Shown here one piece after another: positions 34,058 to 42,344 of a DNA stretch of 64,000 nucleotides; within the stretch, counting starts at the first letter, position 1; the number at the start of each line of letters is the position of its first letter. Made by a program: the position numbers and the translations under genes. Below the pieces are notes generated by a model, which saw only the letters and a program-made list of their open reading frames with translations, searched no databases and was not told the origin of the DNA. The stretch lies in assembly GCA_030603385.1 (NCBI GenBank), contig JAUVXW010000012.1, positions 1 through 64,000 on the forward strand. The letters are read 5' to 3'. Source of the DNA: Promethearchaeota archaeon. GTDB taxonomy: Archaea > Asgardarchaeota > Lokiarchaeia > Sigyniarchaeales > SOKP01.

Positions 34058-36574
34058 ATGAAAGAACACACAATATCAAAATTAGTTTTAATTATAGTAG
34101 GAATATTATTTGCTTCAATACATATTAATGGCAATAAGAAAGTTCTTAATATTATAAATGAAGAAAATCAAATTGAAAGAGATTATTTAGAAAGTGCTAA
34201 TGATAATTGGGAGCCAGAACTCACTAGATCTGTTGGAGATGAGCCTCATAGTGTGTTTGTTGGTGATGCGAATAATGATGGGTATAACGATATTGTAACC
34301 TCTAATGTGAATGATGATGATGTTTCAATTCTTTTATGGAATCCAATCTCGAGCGATTGGTATGCACAATTCACGAAACCTGTTGGTGATGGACCTGATG
34401 AAGTTTTTATTGGTGATGCGAATAATGATAGGTATAATGATATTGTAACCGTTAATATGTTTAGTGATGATGTCTCAATTTTATTATGGAATCCAATCTC
34501 GGGTGATTGGGATCCACAAATTACAAAAGCAGTCGGAGATTGGCCTTCAGGCCTATTTATAGGAGATGCAAATAATGATGGGTATAATGATATTATAAAC
34601 ACCAATAGCCAACTTGATGACACTGTTTCAATTCTTTTATGGAATCCAGCATCGGGTGATTGGGATCCACAAATTACAAAATCTGTTGGAAATGGTCCTT
34701 CAAGCTCATTTATAGGTGATGCGAATAATGATGGGTATAATGATATAGTAACCGCTAATTTTTATGATGACGATGTTTCAATTCTTTTATGGAATCCAAT
34801 ATCAGGAGATTGGGATGCACAATTCACGAAAACTGTTGGAGATACTCCTACTAGTGTTTTTATTGGTGATGCGAATAATGATGGGTACAATGATATTGCA
34901 GCCGCAAGTTTTGGGTATGATTATGTCTCAATTCTTTTATGGAATCCAATATCGGGAGATTGGGACGAACAACTCAAGGGACCTGTTGGGGATCAACCTG
35001 TTTGTGTTTTTATTGGTGATGCGAATAATGATGGGTATAATGATATTGTAAGTGCTAATCAATGGGATGATACTGCTTCAGTTATTTTATGGAATCCGAT
35101 ATCGGGTGATTGGGATGCACAATTCACGAAACCTGTTGGAGAACATCCTTATAGTGTTTCTATTGGTGATGCGAATAATGATGGGTATAATGATATTGTA
35201 ACCGCAAATATTGTGGATGATGATATTTCTATTTATTTATGGCGTTATGTGACACCTTCCATTGTGTTACAAACACCAGAAAATAAAGTTTATAAAGCCC
35301 CGATGAGCGGATATTATCCTGCAACCTATGGATTTGAAAAAAGCGAGATTGGAACTGTTCCGAAAGGATGGTTAAATACTAGTGAATCAGGATGTTCAGT
35401 GGAAGTTATTGAAGAAGTTGGGAATCATAGAAATGTTGTTGAGCTTTATGATCATAGTAATACAACAAGAAGCCACATTTTTAATTCTTTTTCATTGAAA
35501 TCTCATGGTACAGTTGAATTTTACATGAGGGCTACCAGTGTGGGATGGTTCTCAGAAGTTTATCTAAGTAAGGAGGGTACTCATTTATTTAGGGTATTGT
35601 TTGGTGGTCATTACCTCCGAATTTTTAACAATACACAAATTGTAAACTTACTAAATGTGAGTACTCATCAGTGGTATCACATACGCGTTGATTTCCGATG
35701 TAGAGCCGCTCCTGAATACATGGGATTGAATGAGAAGCGATTCAAGATTCATGTTAACGGTCAGGAGTTCGGGCCATATATCATATACAATGACCGCTCA
35801 CACGCGGGAGTGAATAGGATGAATGTCTGGACGGGGGAATACCAACACGATTATCGTTTATATGTGGATGATATTGGATATTCATGGGATCCCAATTATG
35901 ATATCGGAGATAATTTGAATGAGGGATTATTGCTTAGTTTTGATAAGAATTACCCATTTAATTGGATAGGGTATTCTATTGATGGGCTTGCTAGTAAAGC
36001 AATTCTGGGTAATGTATCAATTCCTTTTCCCGAAGATGGTCCACATTCAATACTAGTATTCGGTAAGGATTCTATTGGAAATCTCTATCAATCAGATCCA
36101 AGAAATTTTTCAGTTGATACCCAAATCCCTGAATTCATACAGGTAGAGATTATTTACCAATTTTATTCATTGGATCATTTTAATATAACACTTTTCGTGT
36201 CTGATGAGTATGAAAAGGGTTTAGGGACAGCAAATATTAAAATGTGGTGGGATGGAAATAATGTCTCTGATGATGTTAGAAATTTAGGAGATGGTTATTA
36301 TTTCATTTCATTAGAACCTATAACAATCCCTCCAGGGGAAGATCCAATCTTATTAAACATGACAATCTCTGCCACCGGATATAAAGATGAATACTTCGAA
36401 GCATATATTACCATAGATCCTGATACTTTGGATAAAAATCTCGGAAAAAGTCCTCCAGACGTTCTACTCTTAATACTCATTATAGCAATCACATCAATCA
36501 TAGGGGGAATCGGAGTAGCAGTAATTACCGTATTTCTATTGCGAAAAAAAAGCCGATTAAATTTGATACTGTAA
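34058..36574 (+). CDS. surface-anchored seven-bladed FG-GAP/VCBS propeller protein with concanavalin-like domain
   Basis: A ~838-residue exported protein. The ATG at 34058 is followed by a signal-type helix (KLVLIIVGILFASIHI); an in-frame GTG at 33998 is less likely. Seven repeats of about 50 residues, each with GDANNDGYND (a calcium-binding FG-GAP/VCBS loop) and VSILLWNPISGDW, suggest a seven-bladed beta-propeller as in integrin alpha chains. Then come a jelly-roll, LamG-like region (about residues 415-620), an Ig-like segment and a C-terminal membrane helix. The frame ends as RKKSRLNLIL. Adding one A to the A8 run at 36544-36551 gives instead RKKKPIKFDTVKADLEELNDED ending at 36609, a tail that matches the left repeat copy. 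It probably binds extracellular ligands. Confidence 0.82.
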   Translation: MKEHTISKLVLIIVGILFASIHINGNKKVLNIINEENQIERDYLESANDNWEPELTRSVGDEPHSVFVGDANNDGYNDIVTSNVNDDDVSILLWNPISSDWYAQFTKPVGDGPDEVFIGDANNDRYNDIVTVNMFSDDVSILLWNPISGDWDPQITKAVGDWPSGLFIGDANNDGYNDIINTNSQLDDTVSILLWNPASGDWDPQITKSVGNGPSSSFIGDANNDGYNDIVTANFYDDDVSILLWNPISGDWDAQFTKTVGDTPTSVFIGDANNDGYNDIAAASFGYDYVSILLWNPISGDWDEQLKGPVGDQPVCVFIGDANNDGYNDIVSANQWDDTASVILWNPISGDWDAQFTKPVGEHPYSVSIGDANNDGYNDIVTANIVDDDISIYLWRYVTPSIVLQTPENKVYKAPMSGYYPATYGFEKSEIGTVPKGWLNTSESGCSVEVIEEVGNHRNVVELYDHSNTTRSHIFNSFSLKSHGTVEFYMRATSVGWFSEVYLSKEGTHLFRVLFGGHYLRIFNNTQIVNLLNVSTHQWYHIRVDFRCRAAPEYMGLNEKRFKIHVNGQEFGPYIIYNDRSHAGVNRMNVWTGEYQHDYRLYVDDIGYSWDPNYDIGDNLNEGLLLSFDKNYPFNWIGYSIDGLASKAILGNVSIPFPEDGPHSILVFGKDSIGNLYQSDPRNFSVDTQIPEFIQVEIIYQFYSLDHFNITLFVSDEYEKGLGTANIKMWWDGNNVSDDVRNLGDGYYFISLEPITIPPGEDPILLNMTISATGYKDEYFEAYITIDPDTLDKNLGKSPPDVLLLILIIAITSIIGGIGVAVITVFLLRKKSRLNLIL
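34205..35242 (+). repeat. tandem repeat, seven units of about 150 bp (propeller blades)
   Basis: The phrase encoding GDANND recurs at 34261, 34411, 34561, 34714, 34864, 35014 and 35164, a spacing of exactly 150 bp except one unit of 153 bp. Near-identical bases between units (for example GGTGATGCGAATAATGATGG) point to recent expansion or gene conversion between blades. Confidence 0.9.
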
Positions 36575-36635
36575 AGGCAGATTTGGAAGAATTGAATGAT
36601 GAAGATTAGATTCACTAGTAGAATGTATTAATATA
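36562..36635. repeat. 74-bp direct repeat, right copy
   Basis: Second copy of the repeat at 33849-33922. It spans the end of the propeller gene: in the shifted frame it encodes FDTVKADLEELNDED then TAG, followed by non-coding bases that also match the left copy. Confidence 0.7.
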
Positions 36636-36719
36636 AATCAGTTGTTCAATTTTTTCTTTATATATTTTCCTTCTATTAGTTCATAAAATCGGTTTTAATG
36701 TGAAGTATAAGTGCCTGCG

Positions 36720-37025
36720 ATGCAAGATCCTCATAGAAAAAGAACCTTCACCCTCATCCTTTCTCTTTATTTTAGTATCTATTTTTGCTTAAGTACGATT
36801 CCCGCTAATATTGACAACTTAATTGCTACGTTTGGAGATATCGCCCAATTTGGAATAGGCATAGTGATAATCTGTAAATTACTAGCAGGTACAATCAGCA
36901 TGCTTTTATTTGGATACTATACCGAATATTTTTCAAGAAGAAGTTTAATTAAACTGTGTATCGAAAACTATTCATTAATTTTAAATACTTTTAAAGCAGA
37001 AATAAAGATATGTCAAACGAAATAG
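36720..37025 (+). pseudogene. truncated MFS transporter (first two to three helices only)
   Basis: The first ~80 residues read as the start of a major facilitator: RKRTFTLILSLYFSIYF is the first helix, then IPANIDNLIATFG, a second helix, and the cytoplasmic loop FGYYTEYFSRRSLIKL, which matches the family's conserved loop 2-3. The sequence then turns into unrelated residues and stops after about 100 codons, whereas MFS proteins have 380-450. The 3' end overlaps the start of the next gene by 16 bp. A deletion that fused the serine hydrolase to this remnant is likely. A GTG at 36711 is an alternative start. Confidence 0.65.
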
Positions 37026-38173
37026 AAGTAAAAGGTAATACTGATCCAAAATTTGAGACTATAAAAGACGTGTTTAAGGAGAATTTTAAGGAATTTAACG
37101 AAATAGGTGCATCTTTTGCAGTTTTTCTAGACAACAAATTCGTTGTAGATATTTGGGGGGGATATTCAAACCCAGAAAAAACTAAACTATGGAATAAAGA
37201 TTCAATCACTAAAGTATATTCGACTAATAAAATTATAACTGCCATTTGTGCTCTTATTCTAGTAGATAAAGAATTATTAGATCTGGATGCACCCGTTGCA
37301 AAGTACTGGCCCGAATTTGCGCAATCGGGTAAGGAAAAATTACCTGTACGTTATCTATTTAGTCATTCAGCAGGTCTTCCTGGTTTTGATGAAAAAATTA
37401 CAGTTGAGGATTTGAAAGATTGGAACAAAATAGTCAATATTTTAGCAAGACAAAAACCGTGGTGGGAACCTGGAACAAAAATAGGTTACCATGCAACTAC
37501 CATGTATTATTTACTTGGAGAATTGGTGAGGAGGATATCAGGAAAACCAATAAGTCAATTTTTCGGAGAAGAAATCGCAGAACCCTTCAATGTTGATTAT
37601 CATATCATGTTGCCAGAAAAATTCAGAACAAACTTCGCAGATATGATTCCCGCAAGTAGTTCGATAAGTTCGATTGTATGGGAAAATATTGATCGTAACT
37701 CAGTTATTTTTAGAGTTTGGTCTAATCCGGATTTAAGTAACGTACATGATAATGATTCAATATGGTTTGATATTGAAACTCGAGGCTTTGGCAATGCAAG
37801 ATCCGTAGCAAAGATAGGATCAATTATCGCTAACGGGGGAATTTTGGATGGAACTCAAATTTTATCAGCAAAAACGATTGCAAAATCTATAGAAGAACAA
37901 ATTTTTGACATTGATCTCGTATTGGCCGCTAAAATTCGATATGGATTGGGTTGGGGGCTGAAAACTGATTATCATTCTTTTCCGAATCCAAATACGGCTT
38001 ACTGGGGGGGCATGGGAGGGTCTTCACTCATAATGGATTTAGATAATAAGATGAGCATAGCGTACGTTATGAACCAGATGCGGACTCAACCATTGAATGA
38101 AACCCGAAAAAATAGATACACCTCCGATAGTAGGGGAAATCGTCTTGTAAAGAAAATTTACGAGCTTTTTTAA
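37010..38173 (+). CDS. serine hydrolase, class C beta-lactamase/EstB-like family
   Basis: A 387-residue protein of the beta-lactamase/penicillin-binding fold. The nucleophile motif STNK (S-x-x-K) is near residue 72, following the typical DSITKVY lead-in. The second motif is YHA near 163 (Tyr base). FSHSAGLPGF near 120 and the C-terminal WGGMGGSSLIMD (KTG-like third motif region) are family typical. Members hydrolyse esters or act on peptidoglycan-like or amide substrates; in archaea esterase activity is the usual guess. No signal peptide is seen, so it is cytoplasmic. It starts inside the truncated MFS remnant. Confidence 0.82.
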   Translation: MSNEIEVKGNTDPKFETIKDVFKENFKEFNEIGASFAVFLDNKFVVDIWGGYSNPEKTKLWNKDSITKVYSTNKIITAICALILVDKELLDLDAPVAKYWPEFAQSGKEKLPVRYLFSHSAGLPGFDEKITVEDLKDWNKIVNILARQKPWWEPGTKIGYHATTMYYLLGELVRRISGKPISQFFGEEIAEPFNVDYHIMLPEKFRTNFADMIPASSSISSIVWENIDRNSVIFRVWSNPDLSNVHDNDSIWFDIETRGFGNARSVAKIGSIIANGGILDGTQILSAKTIAKSIEEQIFDIDLVLAAKIRYGLGWGLKTDYHSFPNPNTAYWGGMGGSSLIMDLDNKMSIAYVMNQMRTQPLNETRKNRYTSDSRGNRLVKKIYELF

Positions 38174-38427
38174 AATTTTTTTTACAATAAAGCCTTAAAT
38201 GATTTTCTGATATTTTTACCTTTACAAGAAATATTATGTCCTTAACGTATTGATATTATAAAATTTTTTAAAGATAAAAAAGAGTCTTATATTAAAGGTC
38301 AGAAAGAGTCTTAGAAACGATATATTCATCATAGAAAGTTTTGTTAGTGTAATATTAATTAAGATATTTAGGATTATAATATAATATTAGAAATTAAATA
38401 GTAGACAAGATATTTTCGAAGGGAAGA

Positions 38428-39549
38428 ATGGGAAATCTTACTGTCGTAATGGATATAGGCCAGTTTTCTACCAAAATAGGATTTGCAGGAGAAGATTCAC
38501 CTAATCAAGTATTTTTAACGATGGTTGGGAAACCAAAATATCAAAGCGTAAGCATCGATTATGCACCTCCAAAAGCTCGAGAAGAAGATTTTTATGTGGG
38601 GGATGAAATCCAATCTATCGGTTTATATAAGATTTTTCACCCTATTGAAAAAGGGATTATTATTGATTGGAAGCATTTTGAAAACATTATAGATTATATC
38701 TTTTATAACTTAAGAGTTGATCCTACTCTTGTTAATGTACTATTCTCAGTTCATCCATTGTTTCCATACAAAGATTTAGAAAAAATTTTTGAGCTCTTTT
38801 TAGAAAAGTATCAATGTATGGCATTCTATCCTGTTTTAGGCTCAATGTTAACCTTATATTCAGGAGGATTCCAAACAGGATTGATTATCGAAATTGGGGA
38901 TAGTAATACAAGAATTGTTCCAATCTATGAAGGTTATAAGTTGGAACATGCAGTAAGAATTTTAGATATTGGAGGGAGAGTTTTAACTCACTATATGGAA
39001 CAAATATTAGAATCTATTGGTTGGTCTGTTGATTCATCTATTCGAAGAGAACTAGTTAGGGTATTAAAAGAGAAAGCTTGTTTTGTTTCATTAGACTATA
39101 AAGAAGACTTAAAAAGAAGTGAACAATATAATAAAGAATACTCTTTACCGGATGGTTCTACAATCTCATTGAGTAATGAAAGATTTATGGTACCTGAATT
39201 ATTATTTAATCCGTCTTCTGAATTAGAGGAGGACTCACTGCCAGTGGCAGTTATGGATGTAGTGGAAGCTTGTGATTTAGATATACGTCCGGAATTATTG
39301 AACAATATTTTTTTATCGGGAGGTTCTTCGATGTTTCCAAATTTAAAATCAAGAATGTATCAAGAATTGGAACTCGAATTAGCCAGGAGGAAAAAGAAAA
39401 ATCAGGTTGTAAGAATCATTGCCCCAAGAGAGAGAACTTTTTCTGTTTGGGTAGGAGGCTCTATTCTAGCTATGATACCAGAATTCTCAGAAAATTGGGT
39501 AACTAGAGAAAAGTATTTTAAAGAAGGAATTCCCCCAAATTTGTTATAG
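38428..39549 (+). CDS. actin-family protein (Asgard actin-related, divergent active site)
   Basis: A 373-residue protein, nearly the length of eukaryotic actin (375). Phosphate-binding loop 1 is VMDIGQFSTKIGFAG at residues 7-21. HPIEKGIIIDW near 71, NIFLSGGSSMFPN near 291 and FSVWVGGSILA near 333 align segment for segment with actin. Phosphate loop 2 is IEIGDSNTRIVPIYEGY near 150. Against actin, the catalytic Gln137 position reads Gly (LGSMLTLY), Asp154 reads Glu and His161 reads Arg, so ATP hydrolysis may be weak. The actin LLTEAP segment is replaced. It fits an actin-related protein better than a conventional filament-forming actin. GAAGGGA is a ribosome-binding site 6 nt upstream of the ATG. 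Confidence 0.9.
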   Translation: MGNLTVVMDIGQFSTKIGFAGEDSPNQVFLTMVGKPKYQSVSIDYAPPKAREEDFYVGDEIQSIGLYKIFHPIEKGIIIDWKHFENIIDYIFYNLRVDPTLVNVLFSVHPLFPYKDLEKIFELFLEKYQCMAFYPVLGSMLTLYSGGFQTGLIIEIGDSNTRIVPIYEGYKLEHAVRILDIGGRVLTHYMEQILESIGWSVDSSIRRELVRVLKEKACFVSLDYKEDLKRSEQYNKEYSLPDGSTISLSNERFMVPELLFNPSSELEEDSLPVAVMDVVEACDLDIRPELLNNIFLSGGSSMFPNLKSRMYQELELELARRKKKNQVVRIIAPRERTFSVWVGGSILAMIPEFSENWVTREKYFKEGIPPNLL

Positions 39550-39659
39550 AACGTGTTTCTACTCTTTTTTTGTAACACTGTGATATTACATTTAAATATA
39601 TAATTTTGCTCAATATTTATTCATAATACAAATATTCTCCTTTAAAGGTCCTTTAAAAG

Positions 39660-39998
39660 ATGGAAGAATTTAAAAACGACAATTTTTATAAACCTGGTTA
39701 TTCCATTTTATTTAATAAAATCAAAGATATCAAAACTCCAATAAAAAATGAAATTCTTATGTCTCTATTAGATGGTCATTGGCATTCTGAGCTTGAATTA
39801 ATAAGAATTACTAAGAAACAACATGGATTTATTGGTGCGGTTACTTTAGGAACTATGATAAACTCGTTGAACCACATGATTAAAAATAATTATTTGGAAA
39901 AGAAGATAGTAAATAATAAACTTTACTACAAAATTTCAGATAATTACGTAGGCTTAACTAGAGCAGCTTATCGATTTGATGCAAAGCGGTTCTTTTAG
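39660..39998 (+). CDS. winged-helix DNA-binding protein
   Basis: A 112-residue protein. KNEILMSLLDGHWHSELEL, then VTLGTMINSLNHMIKNNYLEKK, is the helix-turn-helix and wing layout of small archaeal winged-helix regulators. It has an N-terminal helix but no ligand domain. It starts 110 bp after the actin-family gene on the same strand and may be co-transcribed with it. A regulator of unknown target. Confidence 0.6.
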   Translation: MEEFKNDNFYKPGYSILFNKIKDIKTPIKNEILMSLLDGHWHSELELIRITKKQHGFIGAVTLGTMINSLNHMIKNNYLEKKIVNNKLYYKISDNYVGLTRAAYRFDAKRFF

Positions 39999-40038
39999 AA
40001 ATAAATGAAGTTTTGTTTGATTAGAAAATAAGTTAAAT

Positions 40039-42186
40039 TCATTCTTTTTTTATGCATTTCCCTTTAAAAATTTTGAAATCTTCGCAATTAGAACAAAATC
40101 CTTTTCCTTGCTTATCTTTAAAACCTTCATTCCAGCATTTAGGGCATATGTAATAATTATATGACTTTTCATTATTTCTAAGATATACCCTAAAAATGTT
40201 GAAGTTGCAAATTGAACAAGATGAATTTAATAATTCTATTTTTCCATTCTTGGGTAATGATAAATAACTCTTGCAACTTTCATCTGCGCAAACTAGAAAT
40301 CTTTTATTTTTTAGATTAATAAATTTCATGGGGCTTTTATTACAGAATGGACAATTAGACGAAGTAAGAGGAATAGTATAGCTCATTTTAAAACTATTAG
40401 CTTTAGAGATCAATTCATTTTTATTAGCTAAAAACTTATCAAATAGTTTTAAAAACTCCAATCTTACTTCATTTACAACATCTTCCATTTTTCTTCTTTT
40501 TTCTTTAATTTCTTCAAGTTTTTCTTCGACTCTTTTTGTAAAATTTGGTTCTAAAAAAGGTAACCATATTTTCATCAAATTTTCAATAATAAATTTACCT
40601 AAATCTGTTATTGAATATTGATACTTAATTCTTTCTATCAACTTGCGAGTTTGAAGTATCTTTATAATAAAAGGTCGTGTTGATTTTGTACCCAAATGAT
40701 TTTTTTCCATTAGTTTAAGTAACGAAGTGTCTGAATACTTTGGTGGTGGTTTCGTTTCTTTTTGACTCAATAAAATTTCCTTTATTGGAATCTCGTCACT
40801 AGAAATTTGGATTTGCTCTTCATACTTAGGTTTAAGAAAAGGTGCAATTTCTAAAAATCCTTCAGAAATTAATGATATTCGTTGAGCTTTAAAAGGCTCA
40901 TCCTTAATCAAAAGATTTAACACTTGCAGTGATTCTACTGCTTGTTCACCAAATAACGCGAGATAATGACGTGCAAGTAAGTTATAAACTTTCTTTTGTA
41001 AATTATTTTCAAATCTCGAATCGTTTATTTCTAAGCTCTCGAGAGGCGTAATAGGGGGATGATCTCCAGCATCTTTCTTTCCTTTTGTTGGAACTATTCT
41101 ATTAGCTTTTAGTAAATTAAGGGTATACTTTCCTAATTGAGAATGTGAAGAGAAATGTTTTAAAATCTCAATATGGTTAAAATCCGGTTTATATATATCA
41201 CTATCTGTTCTTGGATACGAGATTAATTTATTTAGATATAAGGCATTTATAGTATTTAATGCCACGTTTGCTGAAATCTTTAAATTTCTAGTTAAAAGGA
41301 TTAGAGCTTTTGAGGTATTTAATGGAGTTGGAGGAGCTCTCTTTTTTAATTTTTGAGGTTTATCGATTATCTTAGCAACTTTCTCATCCTCAATTTTTTG
41401 AAATATTTGTTGTGCTTTGAATTCTTGATCTTTTTTAAAGGGGTTTAATACATGATGAGCTTGAAAAGTTCCATTTTCATGAAATAAGACCGCATCTATT
41501 AAGAAGTAAGGTTCCGGTACAAAACTTGTTATATCTTGGTCTCTTAAATATATGAGATAAAGGAGGCTGGTCTGAACCCTTCCAATTGAAGTAAATTGGA
41601 CTCTAAATTTATTTAATATAGGTCGAAGTGTATTAGTAACTTCTCTAGTCGCAGAAAAGCCTATAAATGCATCAATAAGGGCTCTTGCCTCACCTGACTC
41701 ACCCCAACTATACTTTGGGTTAATAAGATTATTAAATTTATTAATTATTTCATTTTTCTGTAATGAACTAAGCCATAATTGTGAGATTTTTATTTGGGGA
41801 TTTGCTTGCTTTACAAAGGGAAGCGCATCAATTAGTCCGATGTTGCATCCCTCAATATCAGCATCAGTCCCAATAATACAGTGATTTGAAATCCTTGAAT
41901 ATTCTTTTAAAACCTTAATATATGGAGCAGCATAACGTTTCGGAAATTTCTTAATTGCTTTAGAATTGGTAATAATTTCTCTAGGATTAGTTTTAGTCCA
42001 ACTTTTATAAGCTTCTGTATTTTTATGTTCGAGGAGATGACCACGTAACGGAATTACGTATAGATTTTTCGATGGAACGGTGTATACATTTAATGATTTT
42101 GTTTTATTAATTGTTTTAACTGAACCAAGAGCCTTTGCAATAGCTTCTGCAGCTTTATTTTTTTCGGCTACTATTATGGTTGCCAT
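40039..42186 (-). CDS. topA: DNA topoisomerase IA
   Basis: A 715-residue type IA topoisomerase that relaxes negatively supercoiled DNA by single-strand passage. The Toprim domain starts IIVAEKNKAAEAIAKAL (Glu near 8) and has GTDADIEG near 106. The catalytic Tyr is in LISYPRTDSDIY near residue 323, and QTSLLYLIYLRD near 205 belongs to domain IV. The C-terminus carries several CxxC zinc fingers (CPFCNKSP, CSICN, CPKCW, CSNCE). The order matches archaeal topoisomerase I/III proteins. The upstream gap to the kinase is 158 bp. Confidence 0.9.
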   Translation of the reverse strand: MATIIVAEKNKAAEAIAKALGSVKTINKTKSLNVYTVPSKNLYVIPLRGHLLEHKNTEAYKSWTKTNPREIITNSKAIKKFPKRYAAPYIKVLKEYSRISNHCIIGTDADIEGCNIGLIDALPFVKQANPQIKISQLWLSSLQKNEIINKFNNLINPKYSWGESGEARALIDAFIGFSATREVTNTLRPILNKFRVQFTSIGRVQTSLLYLIYLRDQDITSFVPEPYFLIDAVLFHENGTFQAHHVLNPFKKDQEFKAQQIFQKIEDEKVAKIIDKPQKLKKRAPPTPLNTSKALILLTRNLKISANVALNTINALYLNKLISYPRTDSDIYKPDFNHIEILKHFSSHSQLGKYTLNLLKANRIVPTKGKKDAGDHPPITPLESLEINDSRFENNLQKKVYNLLARHYLALFGEQAVESLQVLNLLIKDEPFKAQRISLISEGFLEIAPFLKPKYEEQIQISSDEIPIKEILLSQKETKPPPKYSDTSLLKLMEKNHLGTKSTRPFIIKILQTRKLIERIKYQYSITDLGKFIIENLMKIWLPFLEPNFTKRVEEKLEEIKEKRRKMEDVVNEVRLEFLKLFDKFLANKNELISKANSFKMSYTIPLTSSNCPFCNKSPMKFINLKNKRFLVCADESCKSYLSLPKNGKIELLNSSCSICNFNIFRVYLRNNEKSYNYYICPKCWNEGFKDKQGKGFCSNCEDFKIFKGKCIKKE

Positions 42187-42344
42187 TCTAGTTTATTATT
42201 TACAAGACATTTTATAAGTAAATTTTCGAAGATCAAATAATATATTATAACAGTTAAATAAATTACTGGTTGTTATTAAAAGAAAAATACTGATTTATTA
42301 TTTTAATTATTAAGAGATCTTCAAATCTTCTTGTTTCACTTATT

